This document shows, in pieces, positions 44,821 through 53,876 of a stretch of 64,000 bases of DNA (position 1 is the first letter of the stretch; each line of letters opens with the position of its first letter). The notes beneath the pieces were generated by a model. It made no database searches, had not been told where the DNA came from, and saw only the letters and a list, made by a program, of their open reading frames with translations. The stretch comes from Phymatolithon calcareum. Taxonomy: Eukaryota; Rhodophyta; Florideophyceae; Hapalidiales. The position numbers and the translations under genes were made by a program. The stretch lies in NCBI GenBank assembly GCA_977006965.1, contig OZ345381.1, forward strand, positions 1,178,001 to 1,242,000, written 5' to 3'.

Positions 44821-44938
44821 GCCTCTGTAGCGCAATGGATCCTTGGGAGCCATCGAACGCGTTGGCCTCCTACACCACGGAGCAGCCAGCCAAAGATTGC
44901 GGGTTCGAGTAACACTGTTGAGTCTCCCGCCAGAGGTG
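44821..44938 (+). tRNA. tRNA-Arg(CCT) with three 15-nt insertions (probable introns)
   Basis: The acceptor stem pairs gcctctg (44821-44827) with cagaggt (44931-44937), and the discriminator is G44938. Removing ccttgggagccatcg (44841-44855), caccacggagcagcc (44873-44887) and aacactgttgagtct (44911-44925) leaves a 73-nt arginine-type tRNA: D-loop AATGGATA with the arginine A20, anticodon arm ttggc-ctCCTaa-gccaa, and T arm gcggg-ttcgagt-cccgc. Insertion 2 sits at the canonical 37/38 position, and its ggag can pair with the ctcc of the anticodon loop. Insertions 1 and 3 lie in the D-loop and at the T-loop/T-stem border. One D-stem position (C13-A22) is mismatched. Such multiply interrupted tRNAs are known from the red alga Cyanidioschyzon. 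Exact splice points could shift by a few bases. Confidence 0.85.
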
Positions 44939-44947
44939 CGATTGAAC

Positions 44948-44952
44948 TTTTT
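44948..44952 (+). terminator. Pol III T-run terminator
   Basis: Five T residues lie 10 nt downstream of the tRNA discriminator base, the usual place and length for Pol III termination. Confidence 0.7.
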
Positions 44953-45690
44953 CTACGTGTCGCTTTCCTTCATATTGTACGAATAAAGTCCTTCCGCTTG
45001 AGTCAACTTTACGCAACACGTATGTTGCGTAAAGTTGACTCGAAATCGGTCCTAATCCTTTTCTGCTTCTGCTGCAAAGTGATGTACTGTACAGTACATT
45101 GGAGATAGTTTTGCCGCTCACGGAGCAGCTTCTCAGAAGCATCCAGCACTATGCCCACTGCGGCTCACATTATACAGTACGGAACACACGCCAGCACCCG
45201 GCCGCTCCTCTCCCCACATCCACTGCTGCTCAATTTTTCAGCAATCCATTCCGCGGTGCGTACTGAATCCTCGCTATGCTGTGGGGATCGGTTCCACCAC
45301 TGTCTGCCAACGCCAGTCACGAAGGGCACCAGCAGGACGATTGCCAATGAGAAACAGCCAATTCTGCAAATCTCCACGCCATGATCATGCTGAATGCTGA
45401 TGCATCCTGCACCTTTAGCCACACTGCCATCCCCCCCGCCGGCAGTCACACGCCTCAAAGAGAAGCCGTTTTGCGACGGACAATAGCACAGGAAGCGGCC
45501 CACGCAGTTGGCCCGAGCCGCGATCGGGCCCGACCGCACTTGCATCAAGTGCTCATACCTCCGAACGGACTGAGCGCAGCCCGCGCCACCACACGCCTTC
45601 CACAACTACAGTCTGCACCGGTGTGTGCGAAGTAAGCTTGCGGCGCGCGCGCCCCGTGTACCATCGCGTCGCGGCGCGCGCTTCCCCCCA
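44953..45690. other. Intergenic stretch
   Basis: No gene is recognised. It holds a perfect hairpin (45000-45041) and TACTGTA/TACAGTA motifs at about 45085, 45090 and 45173. Confidence 0.5.
45000..45041. repeat. Perfect hairpin with 19-bp arms
   Basis: 45000-45018 and 45023-45041 are exact reverse complements around cgta, about 60 bp downstream of the tRNA gene. Confidence 0.88.
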
Positions 45691-46629
45691 ATGAACTCCA
45701 CCCAACCGCACTCCCCGCGCCGCGCGCGGCGCGCCGGCACTGGATTTCCATCCGCATCGCTGAACGGGCTTTCCGGGCTGGACATCGACCTCTCGCTCGA
45801 CGACATGCGCGCGCCCAGCATGGACGAGGTGGGAAACTTGCACACGCAAGAGGAAACAGCGAGACCGACCACGCTTGCGAGGGTGACGTCCGGCGGAGTT
45901 GACGCGGAATTGGCACCTGCGGATGGGCGCGATGACGCTTTTTCCGCAGTGCTTTCTGGCGTTCCTTTCCATGAGCTCAGTGACGGAGATGTCTCCTCCT
46001 CCGATGACAATGCTCAGGCTGGTGGGAACGATGGGTCAGATTCCGACTCCGACTGGGGCGGAATCCATCTCACAAGGGCGCGCTCCGATTCGCCACGTCC
46101 ATATGCACCACGTCCGGCAGTACCGCCGCCACATCTCTCGTCTCGCAGTGCGAAATGCGCCGACTGTGATATGTGCTGTCGTCTCGCGGCTGAAAATCGT
46201 AGTTTGCGCCGCAGACTGGACGAGATGGAGTTGCGCTCCGTTGAGGCGGAACTCATCAGAAGGGACAGTGTGCGTGAAAGCGACAGCGGTCGACCGCCGA
46301 GCGGGAGGGAGTCCACCACCAGCAATGCCAGCAGTGCGGGGGCAAGTAAGGGATCTTCGTGGGGACGTATCGCGTCAAGGGCGAGTTTTTCAGGCTTCTC
46401 CGCGAAGAAGCGACCGAGTGAAAAGGCACGGCTTCGAAGTGAGGTTCGTGCACTCGCCGTCACTGCAGAGTATCTGTGGCGGAAACTTAACGCGACGGAA
46501 AGGGAACTTGCGGAAGTGCGCGCCATGGGCGTGACGGGAGCTAGGGTTGAGAGGTGGGAGGATAACTTTGATGACTTGTTGGAAGCGAAGAGAATTGACC
46601 CGGCTGCTCTTGTTGAAAGAAAGCTGTGA
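45691..46629 (+). CDS. Unknown Ser-rich protein with coiled coils
   Basis: The 312-residue product starts at ATG 45691; the longer frame begins with GTG. The first 110 residues are acidic and disordered, with Ser/Asp runs (DGSDSDSDWGG). A short Cys cluster CADCDMCC at about 156-163 leads into a coiled coil (CRLAAENRSLRRRLDEMELRSVEAEL). A Ser-rich linker and a second coiled coil (RLRSEVRALAVTAEYLWRKLNATERELAEVRAM) follow, then a conserved-looking C-terminus (WEDNFDDLLEAKRIDP). I do not recognise the family. Strong GC-rich codon use and the length support a real gene. Confidence 0.65.
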   Translation: MNSTQPHSPRRARRAGTGFPSASLNGLSGLDIDLSLDDMRAPSMDEVGNLHTQEETARPTTLARVTSGGVDAELAPADGRDDAFSAVLSGVPFHELSDGDVSSSDDNAQAGGNDGSDSDSDWGGIHLTRARSDSPRPYAPRPAVPPPHLSSRSAKCADCDMCCRLAAENRSLRRRLDEMELRSVEAELIRRDSVRESDSGRPPSGRESTTSNASSAGASKGSSWGRIASRASFSGFSAKKRPSEKARLRSEVRALAVTAEYLWRKLNATERELAEVRAMGVTGARVERWEDNFDDLLEAKRIDPAALVERKL

Positions 46630-47107
46630 AATGCATTGCAATGAATGTAGGAACTGGTTGGCTTCGGCACTCTTTGATCTTTCGACGGCAAGGAGTCATT
46701 CCGGGCGGTGCCTGCGGTAAGGGATTTATTGTTGTAAGATGTTATGTTTCAAGAATGATTCTTGTTCTTGTGAGATTTCTTGGCCATCAGCTCCTCCTTT
46801 CATGAACATCATCTCTGTGTGCTAGTGTACTTCTTTCAGATCGCTGCCTTTGTTCGTTTCGAGGGACACCGTGTAGATCTAGCAAAGAAGTATAAACTGC
46901 CAGAGCACTTGCATTTCGTTTCGAGAATCTAATCTTTAGTGTGTTTCTGTGTGTGCGTTGTAGTGCCGATCCCTTCATATTTCTTAATCCTCAATCTAAC
47001 GGACAACCGAGAAGGAACAAAATTTCAAACGAAACCGGCATATCGAGGTATATTGCGCAAAAGTGCGAAAGTAAATTTACCAGCAACCAAATACCAAACC
47101 AGTCCCA
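46630..47107. other. Intergenic stretch between convergent genes
   Basis: This should hold the 3' ends of the coiled-coil gene and the eL18 gene. Nothing else is seen. Confidence 0.5.
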
Positions 47108-47665
47108 CTACTTCTTGTAGCCCCTTGACGCGCGACGACCACGAGCCCGTTCGAACTTGCGTCCCTTTGCACGCACATAAGGCTTGACATGTCCCTTCTT
47201 CGCGACGCCGAAGAAATGACGGTAAACTTCGCGGGCGTGACGCCGACCGCGAAGCAATACGGCATCCTCACCCTTAGGAGCGCGTGTCGCGAGCTGATCG
47301 AAAGTGATGCACTCACCGCCGGCCTTTTCGATGCGAACGCGAGCAGTCTTTGAGAAATCGAGTGCGCAAATGGTAAGCTTTGGCACTTCGAGAAGACGCT
47401 CATCGTCAAGCACCTTGCCAACGATTACTGCAACCTTGCCCGGCCGCTTCTGCATGTGAAGACCGATTCGCGAAATAGACATCGGCGGACGCGAGGTACG
47501 CGACATAAACAGACGCTTCAACACAACTCCATTGAACTTGGAGTCCGTACGACGCGCCAGGAAACTATACAACTTCACCAACAGACGGAGGTAAGGGTTC
47601 TCAGACTTTGGGGCGCGGCGACCGCCCTTCTTGATGCGCCCTCCCTTTTCGAGATCGATACCCAT
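47108..47665 (-). CDS. RPL18: 60S ribosomal protein eL18
   Basis: The 185-residue product is a full-length eL18. It begins MGIDLEKGG and contains [20 protein letters not shown], the NRPPMS-like stretch [27 protein letters not shown] sequence and the basic tail [14 protein letters not shown]. It is a structural protein of the large cytosolic subunit. There is no visible intron, although in many eukaryotes this gene is interrupted near the start. It is head-to-head with SGT1. Confidence 0.96.
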   Translation of the reverse strand: MGIDLEKGGRIKKGGRRAPKSENPYLRLLVKLYSFLARRTDSKFNGVVLKRLFMSRTSRPPMSISRIGLHMQKRPGKVAVIVGKVLDDERLLEVPKLTICALDFSKTARVRIEKAGGECITFDQLATRAPKGEDAVLLRGRRHAREVYRHFFGVAKKGHVKPYVRAKGRKFERARGRRASRGYKK

Positions 47666-48115
47666 GACGCTTGTGTGTCGGGAATTCGCGACACTCCGGG
47701 CTGAAAGTTATGGGTAATGAAGGACCTCGGCGCCTTCAAAGGCCTTGCATCGACGTCGCACACAATGGATTCCTCCAATTTTTTGGTGTATGATTGTGAA
47801 GCGGCGCCGACGACGCCCCTGGATTTATGATCCTGTTTGGAGCCAATGTCAGAGATCCAATTGTGCTGGAGGATGCCATGCAACCAATCACATGGTAGTT
47901 TTTGCATACACGTCGTAGATCCGAAGAATGTTTTAGAAAATATCGAAAAATAATAGGTTGACGGGTTTTGCAGAAGTCTAGGATGCACGACCACACTGCC
48001 CAGGCCGACCTCATTCCAGAAACCTCTCTTGTCACCAAAGACTGTACGGCCGCTGGCGCTATCTCTATCTCTCCACGAACGTAATTCAGATCTCGCCAAT
48101 CCGACTGAAACCGCG
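47666..48115. other. Bidirectional upstream region of eL18 and SGT1
   Basis: These 450 bp separate two start codons on opposite strands. Frames on the minus strand across this gap are extensions of antisense shadows and are not considered genes. Confidence 0.5.
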
Positions 48116-49201
48116 ATGGAGAAGCTTTGCACGGATGCTGCCGCGGCGCTCTCCCGTGCTGCAAACGCAGTGGAGGCTAGTGCGTGGGAGGCAGCAAGCA
48201 CGGACTACGGTGTGGCAGCGTCGTTGCTTGAGAAAGCTTTACTTGATGCCTTATGCAAACAAGCAAGCACGCTCATGCAATTCGAGCTCTATGGAGATGC
48301 CATCGAGGCCGCTCAGCGAGCATCCCTCGCAGCACCGGAAGCCGCGGAGCCGCGCTACTGGCAGGCTTTGGCACATGAGCGCTTAGGCGCACGCGCTAAG
48401 GCGCGTGTTGCATACAAGAAGGCTGCAGAGCTTGAAAAGGACCTGTCCAAGAAGGCTATGTATGCAGACTCTGCCGCACGTTGCTCGGCAGAGGTCGAGG
48501 CAGCAGCAAAGGAGCGTGAAAAGCAGTTGGAGGAGGCGCGCAAAATGGCAGAACAAGCACGTCAGGTAAGGGAGAAAGTCAATACACCACTCACGCCTGC
48601 AGCAGGAGTTGCGCCTGCACTTGCAATTGCTGGCGCGAAAATGGACTGGTACCAAAGCGCGCAATGGGTGAATGTGGATGTGATGGCGAAGGGCGTTAAT
48701 AAGGAGAAGAGTGTTGTTGAAATCGGGGCAAAATCGTTGAAGATGCGACTCGTGCGTGAAGGAAAGGAAGATTGGGTGCTGGAGAGAGAGCTTTATGAGG
48801 AGATTGATCCAACTGTGAGCAGATGGTCAGCGAGCAAGTATAAGGTTGAGGTGCATTTGAGGAAAAAGGTGGAGGGTGCGACCTGGCAAGCGTTGGATAA
48901 GGAGGCTGAAGTGGCAAGCGCAAGTGTCCGGGCCAGTGCGGTGGCGGCACGGAGGATGAAGGATGTATCGGAGAAGCAGAAGGGATGGGCAAAGACGGCC
49001 GAAGATGAGCTCAAGGATTACAAAGAAGATGACTCAGCCATGGCTGTGTTCCGTCAGATTTACGAAGCTAGTGATGAAGATACGAGAAAGGCTATGATCA
49101 AGAGTTACTCGGAAAGTGGCGGACAGGTACTGTCTACCAACTGGGGTGAGGTTAAGAAGGAGAGAGTTAAGTACACACCTGTCGGGGAGCGCAAAGACTG
49201 A
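48116..49201 (+). CDS. SGT1: SGT1 co-chaperone (TPR-CS-SGS)
   Basis: The 361-residue product has the three-part SGT1 layout. TPR repeats lie at about 5-120 (LLEKALLDALCKQASTLMQF, YWQALAHERLGARAKARVAY). A charged linker leads to the CS domain at about 175-265, beginning DWYQSAQWVNVDVMAK with the HSP90-binding beta-sandwich pattern. The SGS domain forms the end, with YESGGQVLSTNW-like sequence (YSESGGQVLSTNWGEV). SGT1 bridges HSP90 to SCF ubiquitin ligases and kinetochore or immune-receptor clients. The ATG at 48116 is used; the longer frame begins at TTG. No intron is needed. Confidence 0.93.
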   Translation: MEKLCTDAAAALSRAANAVEASAWEAASTDYGVAASLLEKALLDALCKQASTLMQFELYGDAIEAAQRASLAAPEAAEPRYWQALAHERLGARAKARVAYKKAAELEKDLSKKAMYADSAARCSAEVEAAAKEREKQLEEARKMAEQARQVREKVNTPLTPAAGVAPALAIAGAKMDWYQSAQWVNVDVMAKGVNKEKSVVEIGAKSLKMRLVREGKEDWVLERELYEEIDPTVSRWSASKYKVEVHLRKKVEGATWQALDKEAEVASASVRASAVAARRMKDVSEKQKGWAKTAEDELKDYKEDDSAMAVFRQIYEASDEDTRKAMIKSYSESGGQVLSTNWGEVKKERVKYTPVGERKD

Positions 49202-49506
49202 TGTTCAGTTGCAAATACAGTTAGCATTGTGCGAGATTGCCGAACTGCTGCACTTCTTAGACGCACATATGCTTTGCCGCAGGTGTTAATGGGTTATTGG
49301 TTTGAACCTGAGTCATCCCTTGGGGGCTTCTTCTCTTGCTCAAGTATTGAGTGAGGGCAGAGTCTTCGTCCCAGAACCCTTTGATAAAAGTATGACAATT
49401 AGATCTGTAAATTGCTTTCGAACTCAAATTTTGCGCCTCAACTCCCGCCGAAAAGGTCCTCCCCTTAGCCCGACTGTCCCACACTCCGTACATCGCGGCA
49501 ACCGCG
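49202..49506. other. Short intergenic stretch
   Basis: About 300 bp between SGT1 and the next co-directional gene; nothing distinct is seen. Confidence 0.45.
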
Positions 49507-51051
49507 ATGAGTGATGCGGTGGGGCCCCGGGTGGTGAGCGCCACCACCACCAACGATGAAGCTGAGGCGCTTTCTAAAGCGCTTGTTGCCCTGGGCGCGC
49601 CGGCAGAGCCAGTAGCTGCGGTCGAATGGATGTTCGCGTATCCCAGCGCGCATCCGTTGCTCCATCTGCTCAGCTCTTCATTCGGCCCCAGCTGCGTTCT
49701 CTCAGAAACTGAAATTGCCGCTCGTGCCACACTACCTTCACCAGATGGGCATGTTATTGCGCGTGCATTGCCCGCCGTGCGCGGCGTGCGCCGTCCGTCT
49801 GTCTCTCGCGAGGAAGCTGCACAGACTCGGCTAAATTTGCTGCGCGCGCAACGTGACGCTCTCCTCCCGCTCGTGCGTGCGCGCGAAGAGGCTGCAGAGG
49901 AAGCATTCGCAGCCACCCTTCATGGCAGTAGCAGCGACGATGCTGGAGCGTCGAGCGCAAGGACGGCAGCCACACGTGCGCGTATGGCGCGCATCAGACT
50001 TTCCTCGCTACTCCCGTTACCGACCACAGGGTCTGTATCCCGATGCGCGCGCTCGGTTGCAGACGCGGAGCGTCGCGCTTTGGCCAGCGCCCTCATTGTC
50101 GCGAAGACAGTGAGAGAGAAGGGGCGTAACGCAGGCGACGATGACAGACGTGCAGCAGAAGACGCCGTTCGCAAGTTTACCCCACTTTTTGCCGCAGCTG
50201 CTGCAAGACGGGCCCGTCGTCGTGGACGATCAGAACAGGAGTGTGAGAAAGAGGCGGAAGCGGCAAGCAAAGAGGCGACGGATATCGTCACATTGGAAAT
50301 TGCGGCGAGAACTAAACGACGACAGCGTGTTGCTGTTGACGTCACTGCCAATGCCGTCGAAAAGGCATCTGAGCAGCGTGTTCGACTTGAAGTCCTCTTG
50401 CGAGCACTGAGAGTGAAGCGTGAAGTTCATTCCATGCTCAATGACTACCTGCGTGCGGCCACAGCGGCAAAACCTGCTGACTGGTCTGATGAGGATACTG
50501 CAAAAGATGTGGTGCGCAAGGAGGAGGATGAAATTCGGAAACGCATTGAGGAGATATTTGAGACATCGGAGAAACAACTCGCCGAGCTATATGGTTATGA
50601 AGCGACAGCAGAATCGAACATGGCGACGAATGAGTTGCAAGCGAAAATTGACGAGCTTGCAGAGCCCGTTAAAGAACTTCTCGTGCAGTCAGCAGCCCAT
50701 GCGGCTCTGGCATCAACAGAGAGCGCGGTGGTCGCGCTCAACGGTGTGCAGAGAGTTGTCGCACAGAATGGTGCAGCCCTGGAAACACTGATGAGAGAAC
50801 GAAAGAGTAGACTTGCGAGAAGTTCACAGTCTGGAACTCCTGCCGGTGGATCTTTCGCAGACAATGAAGACATGATGCAGTCAGCAGAGTATGCTGCACT
50901 AGTCGAATATCATGTGGGAAATCGGCATGGCATTGGAACTGATACCTTCTCAAATACATCTGCAATCGACACATCAAGTTCGCGAAGTATACGCAGCGGG
51001 CGGACTGAACGAAGTGCGGCTTCTTCGGCAACAGGGTACGGCGCGGGATGA
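49507..51051 (+). CDS. Long coiled-coil protein, tentative HAUS3-like augmin subunit
   Basis: The 514-residue product starts at a clear ATG. Residues about 25-70 (LGAPAEPVAAVEWMFAYPSAHPLLHLLSS, then VLSETEI) resemble the N-terminal head of HAUS3/AUG3, where a short helical domain ends in a VLS-E-E motif. The rest is mostly helical and charged, with Ala/Arg-rich coiled coils and a Ser-rich tail. HAUS3 is part of augmin, which nucleates microtubule branches in spindles. The match is limited to the first part and to the overall shape, so it could be another microtubule or cytoskeletal coiled-coil protein. Confidence 0.6.
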   Translation: MSDAVGPRVVSATTTNDEAEALSKALVALGAPAEPVAAVEWMFAYPSAHPLLHLLSSSFGPSCVLSETEIAARATLPSPDGHVIARALPAVRGVRRPSVSREEAAQTRLNLLRAQRDALLPLVRAREEAAEEAFAATLHGSSSDDAGASSARTAATRARMARIRLSSLLPLPTTGSVSRCARSVADAERRALASALIVAKTVREKGRNAGDDDRRAAEDAVRKFTPLFAAAAARRARRRGRSEQECEKEAEAASKEATDIVTLEIAARTKRRQRVAVDVTANAVEKASEQRVRLEVLLRALRVKREVHSMLNDYLRAATAAKPADWSDEDTAKDVVRKEEDEIRKRIEEIFETSEKQLAELYGYEATAESNMATNELQAKIDELAEPVKELLVQSAAHAALASTESAVVALNGVQRVVAQNGAALETLMRERKSRLARSSQSGTPAGGSFADNEDMMQSAEYAALVEYHVGNRHGIGTDTFSNTSAIDTSSSRSIRSGRTERSAASSATGYGAG

Positions 51052-51512
51052 TGTATAGGTAGTAGACGTTTTACTGTGCACCGTGTATCAGTGCAGTATA
51101 TTTAGTCTCGGTTCGGCATGAAGCACAGGGCCGTTATTTGACATCGATTATTCCCACGAGAGATAGTATCGCTCCTGGGCATTGCAGAGAGGGGACAACG
51201 TCACGGTGACTTACGGGAATCATTTCCTGCGAATACCTACATCGAGAATGGTTCGAAATAAGTTCCGGCTTTGTTTTGATAACGTTGAGCAACGATTTAG
51301 ACAGAAACCTAATGACAAACTTATTCTACGTCGGCCTCCGCAGATTTGCGTATGTCGACGGCATTATCTGTGTTGCGCCTGGCAATTGTTTGCTAATATT
51401 GTCGGAATTCTACTGATGATGCCGCTGCCCGTGCACCCCGTGCAGGCGTGCGTGGAAGTATTGCGAACAAAATAACTTGCACGAAGAAAGTGCTTCAGAA
51501 AAATCGAAAGCT
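51052..51512. other. Intergenic stretch between convergent genes
   Basis: This holds the 3' ends of the HAUS3-like and eS10 genes. No other feature is seen. Confidence 0.5.
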
Positions 51513-51959
51513 TTAATCGTTGCGAACGGGCATGGCACCACGGCCAAAACCACCGCTGTCGCGGTAGGAGGGACGGAAGTCGCCACCAGGACCCATCTTC
51601 TTGTCTCCGTCGCCGTATCTCCTCGGGGGGCGATCGCCGCCACGTCCAGCAAAGGACGGGCGAGTCTGCTGGCGGGGGGGCGGCGTGAGCGTCGTCGGCT
51701 TGATGTTGCTCGGGAGGTTCAAGTAAGAGCGAAGATACTCGATGCCTGTATCTGTGAGGTAGTAGTAATAATACTGCCACGAGAAGGTCTCACGGACGTA
51801 CTCGCGGGACTTAAGAGACTTCATCGTCTGCATCACATGGAGGTTCGGCACTTCAATTTCCCCGTGCTGCTTCAGCATCGGGTCCTTCTTCACGACGCAA
51901 ACACCATCCTTGAATATCTGAGAGTAAATCGCGACTCGATTCTTCTTGGGCATCAACAT
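51513..51959 (-). CDS. RPS10: 40S ribosomal protein eS10
   Basis: The 148-residue product begins [19 protein letters not shown]. It contains the conserved [18 protein letters not shown] and [17 protein letters not shown] segments, which form the winged-helix core. The C-terminal tail is Arg/Gly-rich ([12 protein letters not shown]), typical of eS10. It is a structural protein of the small cytosolic subunit near the mRNA entry side. Complete and intronless. Confidence 0.96.
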   Translation of the reverse strand: MLMPKKNRVAIYSQIFKDGVCVVKKDPMLKQHGEIEVPNLHVMQTMKSLKSREYVRETFSWQYYYYYLTDTGIEYLRSYLNLPSNIKPTTLTPPPRQQTRPSFAGRGGDRPPRRYGDGDKKMGPGGDFRPSYRDSGGFGRGAMPVRND

Positions 51960-52633
51960 CTTGAAAAACTTATTCTCGTGTCCGAATATCTGTTTTCGGC
52001 GCTGTGCAGACTGAGCTTACTTTTCGCTTCGCGAATTATCCAGGCTACCGACGGCGCCAGCTGTAAGCATTTGCTAAAGTTGTAATTGAAATCCTCTAAA
52101 TTACATGTGAAGTAGTGCTTCTAATTACAATAGTATGAAACGTTGACTGCAAAAATAGTGTGCGTTGGCTCAATGCTTAGAATAACGAATGGTCTTCGCA
52201 CTCCCTGAAGACCGTCTCGTTTCTTAGTTCACAGCAGTCTCCAGTCCAAAGCGCAGCACTTCCATCGCGCGCAGCAAAGTATCGACCGCTCGCGCGCTGC
52301 ACACTCAAGTCCGTTGACTTTTGCATGTAGACTGCAACAATGCAGGACGTGCAAGGAAAACTATGAGTTTATTACCTGTAGTGTACAAATTTGAAGACTA
52401 AAACAAACATATTCTAAATCCTATAGTCTTAGTTCAGCCGTCGTCATAGTGCCCAGCGGGGTAATTGGACACCACCTTTCAAAAAAATGTCTCTCTTCAT
52501 CACTACATCAAAAATACAATGCGCTGTACCCAAGAGGACGAACCCGACCACGGGGAACAAGCCGTAATGATGTTGGTGTTCCCCACCAACGGCATCATGA
52601 ACGGCCTTGCGCGATTTTCACGCAACATTGGCG
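51960..52633. other. Intergenic stretch
   Basis: About 670 bp upstream of eS10 and downstream of ISCA1, both on the minus strand. No gene is recognised. Confidence 0.5.
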
Positions 52634-53035
52634 CTATACGTTAAAGGATTCGCCACATCCGCACACGCCCTTCGCATTTGGGTTCTGAAACACAAACTCC
52701 GAGACAAGCTCGTTATCAACAAAGTCCATTTTGGTACCAATGAGATGCATCAGAGCACGCGGGTCGATGTACACAGTCGCGCCGTCTATGGGCACGCGTT
52801 CGTCGAACTTGCTGGGTTCATTCGCGTAGTTCAGCGTGTATGCCATACCATTGCACCCCCGCGTACGCAGCCCAATGCGAACACCCACAGCTGGCGGGTC
52901 TTGTCTGCGTAGCAGCTCTCTAATGCGCGCGGCGGCCGCATCGGTCACTGTGATGGGCGCTAAGCGAGGTCGGCGCAGAGTTCCACTCGTTGATAGCGCT
53001 CGGAATGCTTCGCGTCCTCCCGATCGAAGCCACAT
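52634..53035 (-). CDS. ISCA1: Mitochondrial A-type iron-sulfur carrier ISCA1
   Basis: The 133-residue product has a short basic presequence (1-25, LRSGGREAFRALSTSGTLRRPR) and the A-type carrier core. The three metal-binding cysteines are present: one in RTRGCNGMAY (about 61) and two in KGVCGCGESF (about 125 and 127). The linker IDPRALMHLIGTKMDFVDN is typical of ISCA1/IscA. The protein takes part in late mitochondrial maturation of 4Fe-4S proteins. The ATG at 53035 is chosen because the frame's first codon is a TTG two residues upstream. Confidence 0.93.
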   Translation of the reverse strand: MWLRSGGREAFRALSTSGTLRRPRLAPITVTDAAAARIRELLRRQDPPAVGVRIGLRTRGCNGMAYTLNYANEPSKFDERVPIDGATVYIDPRALMHLIGTKMDFVDNELVSEFVFQNPNAKGVCGCGESFNV

Positions 53036-53389
53036 CTGCAAAAATTATTCTGCGGAATACACGCCCGACTGCTCTTCCACACGGCAGCGTTTTAGGCTCG
53101 AAAAGTGCGCACAAGGTGAAGTCAAAAGCCAAACAATTGTTTAGTTTCAGGAGATTGGAGCAAGCTTGGCCGCATGAGCACATTCATTTGGTTGGCCTAA
53201 ATTTCGCAATTTTGTTCCCATGAAAAACCTAGAAATTTGAACAATTTTAAGTGACACAGATAAGAATCCTATTGGTTATCAGAACTGGACAATATCGCGC
53301 ACGTGAGGGACTTCGATTGGTCATAGGTGCGAAGAAGATGATGGGAAGTCCACATTTTTGTCGTGGGGAAGGCAACTGGACCGCGGCCC

Positions 53390-53770
53390 GGAACGTGGGG
53401 TAGGGTTCGGACCGGACGGATCAGCCGCAGGTCCAGTCCGGTCCACTGTAATTCGGACTGGATTCGTACGGAATTCTCGGCGGTGAATTTTTTTCGGATC
53501 GGATTTGGATCGGAGCAGCAGACGCCAGTTTTTTCAGTACGGATCGGATCTGGATAAGATTTACATTTTTTTCGGACTGTAAGAGGATCGGACTTGATTT
53601 AATTTCGGACTGGAAGTGAATAAGATCGGATCTCCAGGAGAAGAATCCGATGCAGGCCAGCTCAGAGCAGGTCGAGGCTTTTTCGGACCGATAACTGGAC
53701 CGGATCGGCGACATTTCCTGATTTGAAGCGGACCAGCACGGACTGGATTCGGGCAGACCAAGAGGAAAAT
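53390..53770 (+). repeat. Degenerate array of GGATCGGA/CGGACTGGA motifs
   Basis: Many variants of cggatcggat, ggactgga and ttttttcgga recur with irregular spacing. It is the opposite-strand counterpart of the tract at 2830-3830. Confidence 0.55.
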
Positions 53771-53876
53771 TTTCGGTTCGTCACCTCTCCATCACATCAA
53801 GATCGCCACAATTGCTGTAACCCTAACTTGCGGCCTCGGACCGCCAGGTTAAAATACTGTAGCTCATCCGTATTGA

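Noticed and set aside
46014-46691. 225-codon frame antisense to the coiled-coil gene
   Set aside because: GC-rich genes here leave long open antisense frames; the sense frame has coiled coils and a better start.
47575-48201. 208-codon minus-strand frame between and across eL18 and SGT1
   Set aside because: It is antisense to both genes at its ends and has no motif of its own; the eL18 and SGT1 readings are unmistakable.
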